Assembly: GCA_964564785.1 (NCBI GenBank)
Contig: CAZMCT010000010.1
Coordinates: forward strand, 1 to 52,961
DNA length: 52,961 nt
Reading direction: 5' to 3'
Source: CAZMCT01 sp964564785
GTDB taxonomy: Bacteria > Planctomycetota > Phycisphaerae > UBA1845 > Fen-1342
The position numbers and the translations under genes are program-made. The notes under the pieces are model-generated. The model was not told where the DNA came from. It ran no database searches and worked only from the letters and a program-made list of their open reading frames with translations. Below, one piece after another: positions 27,642 to 35,932 of the stretch (position 1 is the first letter of the stretch; the number at the start of each line of letters is the position of its first letter).

Positions 27642-30203
27642 ATGACGACCCGCTTCCCAATCTCCCTGCTGGCGCTCGGCCTGATGCTGGCCACCTCTTC
27701 GGCCGCGCAGCCCGTCGCGGAGCCGCCGGTCGTCCAGCCTGCAACCCTCCCCGCCAGCCAGCCGACCACGGCCGAGACCAACCCGCTGCTCTCGCCGGCC
27801 AGCATGATGCAGTATTTCCGGACCGCCGTAGCTGAGGGCCGGCTCGAGGACGCGGCCCGCTGCCTGAACTTCGCCCAGGTGGATGAGGACGTCCGCCGGG
27901 CCCGGGCCGGTGAATACGTCACCCAGGTCGCCGAGATTCTCCGGCAACTCGAGGCGACGGGCTTCTTCGACCCGCGCCGCCTGCCCGACGAGCCCACCGC
28001 CCCGCCGCAGTCGATCGGCAAGGACCCCATCCTGCTCGTGCTCGAGCGCACCACCCGCGAGCTCGAACCGGCCCCGCCGCCCGCGAAACCCGATGCTGCG
28101 GCCACGCCGGAACCTGCCGCTCCACGCCGCGCGCTGCGCGAGTGGCAGTTCTCGGCCTCGACCGTCGCGGCCATTCCCACGCTGTTCGCCAAGCTGCCGA
28201 CGCTCACCGAATTGCAGGCCACCGAGCACGCGGTCCGCACCGAACAACCCGCCACGGAAGTCGCGCCCGACGAGTCCGACCCGCTCCGCTCGCCGTACCA
28301 CATGGTGCAGTATTTCCTCGTCAAGGCGGCCGACGCCGAAAAGAACGCCGCGGCCTATCTCGACGCCATGCGCTGCCTCGACCTTTCAACCGTCCACACG
28401 ACCGCCGGTGAGTTCGAGCGCGGCCCCGAGTACGTCGACGGCCTCGCCGCCGTCATTGCCGCGCTCCGCGCCGACGGCGACTTCGACCGCGAGAGCCTGC
28501 CCAAGACGCGGGCCGATGACCTCGACACCATCGTCTTCGGTAGTGACCCGCTGCTGGCCATCGTTGTGCGGCAGGAGCAGAGCCGCTGGCGCTTTTCCGC
28601 GACCACCGTCGAGCGCGTGCCGGAGATGGTCCGCGCGCTCAAAGCCCGCGAGGCCGGTCCCGCAGCCGCCCCGCCCACCATGGCGCTCGACACCAGCTCG
28701 CCGCAGGCCACGCTCAATCTCTATCTCACCGCCATGAACGCCGGCGACATCGCCACCGCCGTGCGCTGCCTCGATCTTTCGCAGCTCGGCGCGGCGCAGC
28801 GCGAACTCGCCGGCGTCCTGGCCGGCAAGCTCTGGCTCGTGCTCAACCGTCACCAGGTCATCGTTCTCCAGGACGTCCCCCGCGATCCGAACGGCGTCGA
28901 ACCTTACGCGCTCCTGAAGCACCCCGCCGGCCGGATCGAACTCGATCGGCAGCGGAGCGGCGAGCGGACCGGGGAGTGGCTCTTCACGGCCGCGACGGTC
29001 CGCAGCATCGAGCCGTTGTACGAGAAGTTCCAGAACCGGCCGATCCTGCACGACTTGCGCGATGCGCGGATCTCGTTCTGGCAGTTTCCCTCGCTGTACG
29101 TTCGCGAATACGTCGTGCCCGCGGCCCTGAAGCGGCCGTTGTGGGGCTTGCAGGCCTGGCAGTGGCTGGGCGTCGCGCTGGGGCTGCTCGTGGGCGTGCT
29201 CGTGCTGGGCGTGTTCCGCTTCGGCGTGCAGCGGGCGAGCGCGGCCCGACTCGAGGCCGGCAGCGAGGCTGATCGGCTCACCCAGGCGGCGCTGCGGCCG
29301 ACCGCAGTGCTCATCATGATCGGCGCGTGGTGGGCGAGCTTCCAGCTCCTAGACCTGGGCGCGACGGTCATGGCCTGGATCTGGCGCGGTCTGCGCATCT
29401 TGCTGATCGTCTTCGCCGTGCTCGCGTTCTACCGCGCGATCGACATCTTCGTCGCGTACGTCGCGGACCGGGCGACCCGCAGCGCCGGCCGGCTCGACGA
29501 TGTTCTGATACCGTTGATTCAGAAGACGCTCAAAGTCGTCACGATCATTGCCGGCTTCCTGCTCGTCGCCCAGGCCTTCGGGTTCGCGATCACCCCCCTG
29601 CTGGCCGGTCTGGGCGTCGGCGGCCTGGCCTTCGGCCTCGCCGCCCAGGACACGCTCAAGAACTTCTTCGGCTCGGTCAATGTCGTGCTCGACCGGCCGT
29701 TCCAGGTCGGCGACTGGGTGATCATCGGCCAGACCGAGGGGACGGTCGAGTCGGTCGGGCTGCGCAGCTCGCGGATCCGCACCTTCTACAATTCCCAGGT
29801 GACGATTCCCAACTCCGAGCTGGCCAACGCCCGCATCGACAACATGGGCCGCCGCCGCTACCGCCGCACCCTGGTCAATCTGCCCCTCCGCTACGGCACG
29901 CCGCCCGACCAGCTCGAACGCTTCTGCGAGGGCATTCGCGAGCTGATCCGCAGCCATCCCTTCACCCGCAAAGACTTCTACCAGGTTGCCGTCAACAACC
30001 TCGGCGTCTCGGCCATCGAGATTCAGGTCATTTGCTTTCACGAGTGCGCCGACAGCATCGTCGAGGCCCGCGAACGCCAGCGCCTGTTCCTCGATCTGCT
30101 CCGCCTGGCCGACCAGCTCAACATCATTTTCGCCTATCCCACGCAGACCGTGCATGTGGTCAACGACGACGCCGCGTCCGCTCAGCTCGCAAAGCCCCCC
30201 TAG
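27642..30203 (+). CDS. MscS-type mechanosensitive channel with triplicated N-terminal domain
   Basis: An 853-residue protein with a signal peptide (about 1-24, ending SSAAQ). Three homologous units of roughly 120-150 residues follow. They open with SPASMMQYF (47), SPYHMVQYF (213) and SPQATLNLYL (350), contain ARCLNF, MRCLDLS and VRCLDLS, and close with WQFSASTV (167), WRFSATTV (315) and WLFTAATV (446). Membrane helices lie at about 500-530, 553-606 and 628-675. The pore helix region is GLGVGGLAFGLAAQDTLKN, followed by the MscS beta domain (PFQVGDWVIIGQTEGTVESV) and the C-terminal vestibule. It should gate on membrane tension, with the repeats in the periplasm. The start at 27642 follows the promoter. 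Confidence 0.88.
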   Translation: MTTRFPISLLALGLMLATSSAAQPVAEPPVVQPATLPASQPTTAETNPLLSPASMMQYFRTAVAEGRLEDAARCLNFAQVDEDVRRARAGEYVTQVAEILRQLEATGFFDPRRLPDEPTAPPQSIGKDPILLVLERTTRELEPAPPPAKPDAAATPEPAAPRRALREWQFSASTVAAIPTLFAKLPTLTELQATEHAVRTEQPATEVAPDESDPLRSPYHMVQYFLVKAADAEKNAAAYLDAMRCLDLSTVHTTAGEFERGPEYVDGLAAVIAALRADGDFDRESLPKTRADDLDTIVFGSDPLLAIVVRQEQSRWRFSATTVERVPEMVRALKAREAGPAAAPPTMALDTSSPQATLNLYLTAMNAGDIATAVRCLDLSQLGAAQRELAGVLAGKLWLVLNRHQVIVLQDVPRDPNGVEPYALLKHPAGRIELDRQRSGERTGEWLFTAATVRSIEPLYEKFQNRPILHDLRDARISFWQFPSLYVREYVVPAALKRPLWGLQAWQWLGVALGLLVGVLVLGVFRFGVQRASAARLEAGSEADRLTQAALRPTAVLIMIGAWWASFQLLDLGATVMAWIWRGLRILLIVFAVLAFYRAIDIFVAYVADRATRSAGRLDDVLIPLIQKTLKVVTIIAGFLLVAQAFGFAITPLLAGLGVGGLAFGLAAQDTLKNFFGSVNVVLDRPFQVGDWVIIGQTEGTVESVGLRSSRIRTFYNSQVTIPNSELANARIDNMGRRRYRRTLVNLPLRYGTPPDQLERFCEGIRELIRSHPFTRKDFYQVAVNNLGVSAIEIQVICFHECADSIVEARERQRLFLDLLRLADQLNIIFAYPTQTVHVVNDDAASAQLAKPP

Positions 30204-30210
30204 CCGCCCG

Positions 30211-30319
30211 CGTTGAGAAAGGGGGCCGGCTCGGCCCCAAACCACCTTCGTGGCACAGGCTGTCAGCCTGTGCTTCGACTTCCCGTTTCCTCGCGCGGTG
30301 CCCGCCCCCGTTCTCAGCG
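30211..30319 (-). repeat. Dispersed repeat element, copy 3 (109-bp subtype)
   Basis: Ends CGTTGAGAAAGGGGGC (30211-30226) and GTTCTCAGCG (to 30319) form terminal inverted repeats with few mismatches. Read on the minus strand it is colinear with the copy at 11645-11753, including the GGGCACCGCGC and GCCTGTGCCACGAAGGTGG blocks. The inner GGCACAGGCTGTCAGCCTGTGC is itself an inverted repeat. Confidence 0.7.
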
Positions 30320-30341
30320 CACCCCCTTACTCCCCGGGCTG

Positions 30342-31088
30342 TCAGCCGTCCAATCCCTCGAGGCCCGCCCGCTGCCGCGCCGCCTCCGCCAGCACAATCG
30401 CCGCCGCGTGCGACAGCGCCAGCGACGCCCCCGCCTGCGTCGGAATCTTGATGAACCCGTCGCACGCCCGCCGCACGGCCGCACTCAACCCGCGCTTCTC
30501 ACCCCCGATCGCCAACAGCGTCGGCTGCCGCAGCTTGGCCGTGTAGACGCTTCGCCGCGCCCCCGCCAGGCACCCCAGCACCTGCACCCCGCGCTTGCGC
30601 AGCTCGCCCAGCACCTCCACTGTCTCGATCTGCACCAGCGGCAGGCGCTCGTACGCCCCCGCCGCCGGCCGTGCCACCTCGACCGGGTCGAGGTCCCACA
30701 GGTGCTTCTTGATCAGCACCGCGTGCCCGCCGAAGGCGTCCGCGCTTCGCAGCGTGAACCCGAGATTCCGGGCGTCATCCACCCCCTCCAGCAGCAGCAG
30801 CAGCGCCGGCGCCCGCAGCCGGCCCAGCATGTCCAGAAGCTGCGCGGGGCTCATCCGCGGCTTTGCCGAGCAGATGGCCACCACGCCCCCGTGCGTCGCA
30901 CCATGCGCCACCGCGTCGATCTCCGCCCGCGGCACGAACCGCACCGGCACGCCCCGTTCGCTCGCCGCCGCCAGCAGTTCCTCGACCCGCCCGGGATGCA
31001 CGCCTTCGCGCACGAGGATCACCCGGAACTGCCGCTGAAACGCCCGCAGCGCCGCGAGGACCGAAGCCTGCCCTTCCAGGTGCTCCAT
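30342..31088 (-). CDS. SpoU/TrmH-family RNA 2'-O-methyltransferase
   Basis: A 248-residue protein with an N-terminal L7Ae-like substrate-binding domain (1-90) and a C-terminal SPOUT knot domain. The three family motifs are recognisable: GVDDARNLGFTLRSADAFG (motif 1, with the catalytic Arg/Asn), AIGGEKRGLS (motif 2) and IPTQAGASLALSHAAAIVL (motif 3, where the usual SLNVSVA is SLALSHA). It methylates a ribose 2'-OH in 23S rRNA (RlmB-like) or tRNA; the exact target cannot be set. It is divergent from the extended GreA gene. Confidence 0.88.
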   Translation of the reverse strand: MEHLEGQASVLAALRAFQRQFRVILVREGVHPGRVEELLAAASERGVPVRFVPRAEIDAVAHGATHGGVVAICSAKPRMSPAQLLDMLGRLRAPALLLLLEGVDDARNLGFTLRSADAFGGHAVLIKKHLWDLDPVEVARPAAGAYERLPLVQIETVEVLGELRKRGVQVLGCLAGARRSVYTAKLRQPTLLAIGGEKRGLSAAVRRACDGFIKIPTQAGASLALSHAAAIVLAEAARQRAGLEGLDG

Positions 31089-31283
31089 CCCGCCAGTCTA
31101 CCGCCCGTGACGGCCCGCGCCGCACACGGCCCCCCTGCCAGCGCAACGGCCGACACCCCGGCCATGCACGCCCCGTCGATCCGGGCTAACATATCGGGCT
31201 GCGGCGCTCCCGCGGCCGGGGTTGTGCCGGATGCGCCGGCCCGGTCGCCGGCGGCCTTCCTCGGGATCAGGATTGAGGCGCGT

Positions 31284-33503
31284 ATGCCGGTTTCGGAATT
31301 GCTCGAAGTGGCCCGTTCGCGGGGGTTGGAGGCATTCGAGAATCGCTGCCTCCAACTCCTCGAGGAGGGCCGCCTTTCGCTGCCCCAGCTTGCCACGGCC
31401 TTCGAGCAGCTCGAACACGACGGCCAGGCCGAGCGACTCGCTACGCTCGCGCAGATGGTCCTCGAGAACGCCGACGTGACGGCTGATCCGCACTCCGCCC
31501 TGCCGCTGGCCCGCGTCGCTCTCACCACCGCCCCCCGCAACGAGGCCCTCATCCGTCTCACCGCCGACCTCTACCGCCGGGCGTTCGGCCAGACCCCCGG
31601 CTTCGACGTGGTCCTGGCCGCCTCCGGGCTGACCGCCGGCCGGCCGGTCCGCAACGCCCTCAAGCTTCTCGACCTGTGCCTCGCGCTCCAGCCCGGCGAC
31701 GCCCTTTACAGCCGCTTGGACGATCGCGTGGTCGAAGTCGCCGAGATCGACCGCGCCAACGGCCTCTTCGTGCTGCGCCGCGAGGGCCGCACCACCACCG
31801 TGCCGGCCGCCGAGGTCGCCCGCGATTACGACCGGATCGCCGCCGACGATTTCCGCGTCCTGCGGCAACTGCGGCCGGAGCGGCTTGCGCGCCTGATCGA
31901 GGACGATCCCGTGGCCGTGGTGCTCGGCCTGATCCACGCGCACGGCAGCCATATCGACGTCGAGGTCCTCAAACACGAGCTCGTGCCGCGCTTCATCGAG
32001 AGCAAGGACTGGTCGCGCTGGTGGACGCGGGCCCGCGGGCTCATCAAACGTGCCCCGAACATCGTCATGGAAGGCCGCGCGCCCGTGATCCTCTCGTACC
32101 GCGCAGCCGCCCGCACGCTCGAGGAAGAGACCTGGGCCGCCCTCGGACGACACAACGACCCACTCGATTGGATGGCCACCATCGAGAGCTACCTCCGCGA
32201 GAAGGCCGATCGCCAGGAACCGGCCGACAGTGCCCTGCTCGAACGTTTCGCCGGGCACTTGCTCCAGTATGTCGAAGCGGTCCGCGCCCGCCGCCCGGCC
32301 GAGGCGCTCACCTGCGCGCTGATCCTCGATCGTTTGGGCGAGCGCGGCGTCCCGCTGCCTGCGGAAAGCGCCGGGCTGTCCGGCAACCTGCTCCGCGAAG
32401 CCGCGGATCCCGGCCGGCTGCTGCGCGAGGTCGATCACGAGGGCCTGCGCGACCGCGGTATTGAGGTGCTCCAAGCCGCCCGCCCCGACGACTGGCTCAC
32501 CTTTGCCCTGGCGTGGCTACCCACCGCGCCGGCCCCGCTGTTGGACAGGATCGCCGCCGCCGCCGTCGACGCCGGCCAGACCGCGGCCGTCCAGGCCTTC
32601 ATCGACGCCGGCCTGGGCGACCCGGCCCGCAATCCCGAGCTGCTCTTCTGGCTCTGGAAGGGGCCGCGCTGCCGCGACGCGCTGCGGCTTCCGACCGACG
32701 ACGATCTGTTTCGCCTCATTCTCGACACGCTCAGCGCCCTCGGACGCACCCTGCCGGCCGAAGCGGAAGTGATCAAGGTCTTCCGCCAGCGCATGAAGGC
32801 GGCGCTGTCGTTGCGCGATTACGACAAGGTTCGGCAGGTCTTCCAGCGGTTGAGCGACGCCGCGGCCATCCCCGTCCGCCGGCAGCTCGAGCGGCTCGAG
32901 GGTCTCGGCGAGAACGCTCCGGCCCGGATGAAGGACCTGCTGCGCGACGTGCACCCTCAGCTTTGGGTCGTGCGGCGGACCGAACTTCAACCGTGGGAGG
33001 ATCAGGAGACGATCTGGTGCACCGCGGAGGGGCTGGCGCGCCGCACCGCCGAGCGTGACGAGCTGCTCAACAAGCACCTGCCGGAGAACGCCCGCCGCAT
33101 CGGCGAGGCCGCCGCCCACGGCGATCTCAGCGAGAACTCCGAGTACAAGTTCGCCCTCGAGGAACGCGACCTCCTCCGCGCCCGTCTCGCCAAGCTCAAC
33201 GACGAGCTCTCACGCGCCCGCCAGCTCGAGCCGCACGACGTCCCGGCCGATTCCGTCGGCATCGGCTCACGCGTCACGCTGCGCCGCATCGACACCGGCG
33301 AGCTGCGCGTCATGACCTTCCTCGGCCCCTTCGAGACGGACGTGGACCGCGGCATCTTCAGCTACCTCGCCCCCGTCTCCCAGAAGCTCATGGGGGCCCG
33401 CGCCGGCGATCGAGTGACGCTCATCACCGACAATCATGAGCAACTGTACGAGGTCGCCAGCGTCGAACCCGTGCTCCGCCGCCCCACGGTCGGCTCCGAT
33501 TGA
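31284..33503 (+). CDS. Extended GreA-type transcription elongation factor
   Basis: A 739-residue protein. The last about 160 residues are GreA: a coiled-coil hairpin whose tip is GDLSENSEY (near 613, with the Asp and Glu that coordinate catalytic Mg in the RNA polymerase secondary channel), then the C-terminal FKBP-like domain (GIGSRVTLRRIDTGELR, then GARAGDRVTLI). The preceding about 570 residues are helical, with TPR/HEAT-like stretches and a short beta segment (RLDDRVVEVAEIDRANGLFV). GreA proteins of about 700 residues are also annotated in Chlamydiae, so the extension may be a PVC trait. It should rescue backtracked RNA polymerase. The start at 31284 has GAGG upstream; the open frame before it runs through a repeat and an antisense gene. 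Confidence 0.88.
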   Translation: MPVSELLEVARSRGLEAFENRCLQLLEEGRLSLPQLATAFEQLEHDGQAERLATLAQMVLENADVTADPHSALPLARVALTTAPRNEALIRLTADLYRRAFGQTPGFDVVLAASGLTAGRPVRNALKLLDLCLALQPGDALYSRLDDRVVEVAEIDRANGLFVLRREGRTTTVPAAEVARDYDRIAADDFRVLRQLRPERLARLIEDDPVAVVLGLIHAHGSHIDVEVLKHELVPRFIESKDWSRWWTRARGLIKRAPNIVMEGRAPVILSYRAAARTLEEETWAALGRHNDPLDWMATIESYLREKADRQEPADSALLERFAGHLLQYVEAVRARRPAEALTCALILDRLGERGVPLPAESAGLSGNLLREAADPGRLLREVDHEGLRDRGIEVLQAARPDDWLTFALAWLPTAPAPLLDRIAAAAVDAGQTAAVQAFIDAGLGDPARNPELLFWLWKGPRCRDALRLPTDDDLFRLILDTLSALGRTLPAEAEVIKVFRQRMKAALSLRDYDKVRQVFQRLSDAAAIPVRRQLERLEGLGENAPARMKDLLRDVHPQLWVVRRTELQPWEDQETIWCTAEGLARRTAERDELLNKHLPENARRIGEAAAHGDLSENSEYKFALEERDLLRARLAKLNDELSRARQLEPHDVPADSVGIGSRVTLRRIDTGELRVMTFLGPFETDVDRGIFSYLAPVSQKLMGARAGDRVTLITDNHEQLYEVASVEPVLRRPTVGSD

Positions 33504-33802
33504 CCACCGCGAGGCAGGTCAACCCCAGAGGCGCGCAGCGCGGAGCGACCGCAGAGAACAGCCGAGATCGGCGAGCGCGTTCGCGCGGTCATGCCGAGGA
33601 CCGCGGTGACGAGGAAGATCACCGCGGCGGTGGCAGGCGTCCTCCGCGCGGAAGACCTGAATCTTCGAAGCCAGCTTCCCCCTCGCTGCGCTCGGCGGAA
33701 TGACACATGGCGGCGCTCGGCGGAATGCCGGTGTTCGTGCGTTGCCCCGGCTTCCGGCTCTTGTTCGTGGCCCGCTGCGATTCTCCGGGTCTGTGCGGTG
33801 AA
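33504..33802. repeat. 299-bp gene-free stretch of dispersed repeat material
   Basis: Contains AGAGGCGCGCAGCGCGGAGCGACCGCAGAGAA-like sequence, GGTCATGCCGAGG near 33585, and CCCTCGCTGCGCTCGGCGGAATGACA at about 33680-33706, the inverted form of the repeat seen at 8638 and 47059. No gene is visible. Confidence 0.45.
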
Positions 33803-35014
33803 TCAGCCGCGGTGGCGTTCCGCCCACGCCACCATCGCCGGATACGCCTGCTCGCAGGCGATCGGCGCCGCCTCGAGCTCTCCATGCGCGACCTCCGGGT
33901 ACAACCGGAACTCCTTGTCCGCCGACCGGATGCGCTCGAAGAACTCCGCCCGGGTGACGGCCGCACAGGCGATGCGGTCACGTCCGCCCTGCACGACCTG
34001 CACCGGCAGCTCAACGGATTCGTAATGGTCCGAGTACACGTGGTCCGGGCGGCCCAGCAGGCTCACCAGCGCCCCCTGCCGGACGCACTTGCTCATCTGC
34101 CGCAGCACCCCCGCCTGCATGTCGTCCAGCACATGCCGCCGCCCGCGGACGAACACCTCGGCCCGGTGGTGCGTCGCGCCGGTGAACGTCCCCGCCAGTT
34201 GCAGCACACGCGCGATCGCCGCCCGCTCCACGCACTCCGCGGCCCGCGCCGCCCCCGCCGGCAGCCTTCGGTACCAGGGCTCCGTGCGCTGCGGCACCAA
34301 CCAGTGAACCGGGATTTTCCCCGCCGCCTGCAACAGGTCCATCAGCAAGCGAATCCGCGCCGCCAACTCAAACGGGAAATTCGCGTCCGCGTCCTGCCGG
34401 TACCAGTGTCGCGCCAGGCACCCCCAGCGGACCCGCCCCCGGGCGTCAAACAGCGGTTTGGGCCACCGCAGTCGTGCTGGAAACTCCACGAACACCGCCC
34501 CCGCCAACCCCGCCTGACGCCGCCGTCCCAGCCCCGCGTCGGCCACGATCCGCCCACTCTCCTCCCACCGCGCCCCCTGCAAGTAACCCGCCAGGGCGAT
34601 CGCGCCCATGCTGGCCGCGATGACCAGCGGCCGCCGCCCCGTCACGGCCGCAACTCCCTCGATTGCCGCCGGTAGGTCGTACAGCACGAAGTGGTCCGCG
34701 CACCAGTCGCGTTGCCCTCGCGGCGGACGGCTCAGCATATGCGGGGCCCCGTGCCCGCGCAGATTCGCCAGCCACACGTCCCAGCCGCGCTCGTGCAGCA
34801 GGCTCGCCAGGCTCCGGTAGTGGAAATCGCGGCCGCGCACCTCGGGCAGATCCCAAAGGTTCGCGTTCACCGCCAGACCATGAAAGAACACCACCGGTGG
34901 TCCCCCCGCGCAGATCCGTCTCCGGACGGCCACCAGGCCGCCGTCCGCGGTTTGGAAACGAGCGATCGATCCCGGAACAGGGCGGGGAAACGGGGGGTCT
35001 TCGTGGCGCCGCAC
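33803..35014 (-). CDS. Alpha/beta hydrolase
   Basis: A 403-residue alpha/beta-hydrolase fold protein. The oxyanion-hole strand is VVFFHGLAVNANLWD, then WDVWLANLRGHG. The nucleophile elbow is IAASMGAIAL, with Ser as nucleophile and Ala in place of the first Gly. The acid is probably Asp in VVQGGRDRI and the catalytic His is in PEVAHGELE. There is no signal peptide. The closest general resemblance is to lipase/PHA-synthase-like hydrolases; the substrate is unassigned. The GTG start abuts the rplT stop, so it may be translated by coupling from the ribosomal protein transcript. Confidence 0.8.
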   Translation of the reverse strand: MRRHEDPPFPRPVPGSIARFQTADGGLVAVRRRICAGGPPVVFFHGLAVNANLWDLPEVRGRDFHYRSLASLLHERGWDVWLANLRGHGAPHMLSRPPRGQRDWCADHFVLYDLPAAIEGVAAVTGRRPLVIAASMGAIALAGYLQGARWEESGRIVADAGLGRRRQAGLAGAVFVEFPARLRWPKPLFDARGRVRWGCLARHWYRQDADANFPFELAARIRLLMDLLQAAGKIPVHWLVPQRTEPWYRRLPAGAARAAECVERAAIARVLQLAGTFTGATHHRAEVFVRGRRHVLDDMQAGVLRQMSKCVRQGALVSLLGRPDHVYSDHYESVELPVQVVQGGRDRIACAAVTRAEFFERIRSADKEFRLYPEVAHGELEAAPIACEQAYPAMVAWAERHRG

Positions 35015-35380
35015 TTACACCGCCGCGGTCTCGTGCGACCGGGCCAACGCCACCAGTTTGTCGAACGCCGGCGGATCCGCGATTGCGACCTCGCTGAGCA
35101 TTTTGCGGTTGAGATACACCCCCGCGCGGCGCAGCCCGGCCATGAAGCGACTGTACGAGATTCCGCGGGCTTCGCACGCGGCTGACACACGGGTAATCCA
35201 GAGCGCCCGGAACTCGCGCTTTCGATTGCGGCGGTCACGAAAGGCGTAAACACCCGCCTTGAGCACGAACTGCTTGGCGGAGCGGAACAGCTTGCTGCGA
35301 CTGCCCCAATAGCCCTTCGCGGCACGGAGCATTTTCTTGTGGCGGCGGCGGGTGGCATGCCCGGGGCGAACGCGTGGCAT
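35015..35380 (-). CDS. rplT: 50S ribosomal protein L20
   Basis: 121 residues. The N-terminus MPRVRPGHATRRRHKKML, then AAKGYWGSRSKLFRSAKQ, ALWITRVSAACEARGISYS and LNRKMLSEVAI are conserved in L20, which binds 23S rRNA early in 50S assembly. AAGGAG precedes the ATG. It lies 26 nt downstream of rpmI, the usual order, but infC is not upstream here. Confidence 0.97.
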   Translation of the reverse strand: MPRVRPGHATRRRHKKMLRAAKGYWGSRSKLFRSAKQFVLKAGVYAFRDRRNRKREFRALWITRVSAACEARGISYSRFMAGLRRAGVYLNRKMLSEVAIADPPAFDKLVALARSHETAAV

Positions 35381-35406
35381 GATCTAACTCCTTGGACAGA
35401 AGATAC

Positions 35407-35610
35407 TTATTCCGCGCAGAGCGCCCGCCGGACGCGGTCCGCAATGGCGCCGGTCAACGTGGCGGGACGCCGCAGCCTCTGCCGCCGTCGCCCGCTCTTA
35501 CTGCTCATCAAGTGCCCCGCGAAGGGTTTCTTGTAGCGCGGTTTGCCGCGGGCGCTCAGTTTGAACCGTTTGCGCAGACCTTTATGCGGCTTCTGCTTGT
35601 ACTTGCCCAT
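35407..35610 (-). CDS. rpmI: 50S ribosomal protein L35
   Basis: 67 residues. Conserved L35 features are the basic N-terminus (KYKQKPHKGLRKRFKLSARG), KPFAGHLMSSKSGRRRQRLR and the closing LTGAIADRVRRAL. A strong promoter lies about 31 nt upstream and the leader is only about 25 nt. infC, commonly upstream of rpmI, is not present. Confidence 0.96.
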   Translation of the reverse strand: MGKYKQKPHKGLRKRFKLSARGKPRYKKPFAGHLMSSKSGRRRQRLRRPATLTGAIADRVRRALCAE

Positions 35611-35640
35611 CGGGTGATCCTCGAATAAACCGAGCCCGGT

Positions 35641-35669
35641 AGTATATGGCGTTTCGAGACCCGCAGCAA
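35641..35669 (-). promoter_or_regulatory. Promoter of rpmI-rplT
   Basis: On the minus strand TTGCTG (35664-35669), 17-bp spacer, TATACT (35641-35646). Expected start near 35634. Confidence 0.65.
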
Positions 35670-35698
35670 GCGTTCTGGGCGCGAATCCGCGGCAGCCG

Positions 35699-35727
35699 TT
35701 GCGGATGAACCCCTTCAGCCTTATAGT
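35699..35727 (+). promoter_or_regulatory. Promoter of the PPi-phosphofructokinase gene
   Basis: TTGCGG (35699-35704), 17-bp spacer, TATAGT (35722-35727). It is divergent from and only 30 bp away from the rpmI promoter. It implies a leader of about 200 nt before the ATG at 35933; no riboswitch class is recognised in that leader. Confidence 0.5.
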
Positions 35728-35932
35728 ACTGTTTTACGCCGCGGTCGGCCCGCCAGGGTTCTTCCGCGGGGCGGCGGGCACTGCGTGCATATCGCCCGCC
35801 ACCCGGGGGTTGTCCGGCTCCGGGTCTGCTGGCGGCGCGGCCGATGAGCGCTCCCGGACGGAACCGATAGGTAAGTGGTACTCGCAGCGTTGTTTGGGCG
35901 TAGACGGCCCTAGGATCAATCGGAATACGCAA

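Noticed and set aside
30213..31283. Long N-terminal extension of the GreA-type protein
   Set aside because: That stretch crosses a dispersed repeat and runs antisense to a clear SpoU methyltransferase; the ATG at 31284 has a ribosome binding site.
35699..35932. Extended N-terminus of the phosphofructokinase
   Set aside because: Alignment to the family begins at about 35933, and the upstream part includes a good promoter (35699-35727).
35734..35932. Riboswitch in the roughly 200-nt pfp leader
   Set aside because: No known aptamer consensus or recognisable expression platform was seen; the leader itself depends on a predicted promoter.
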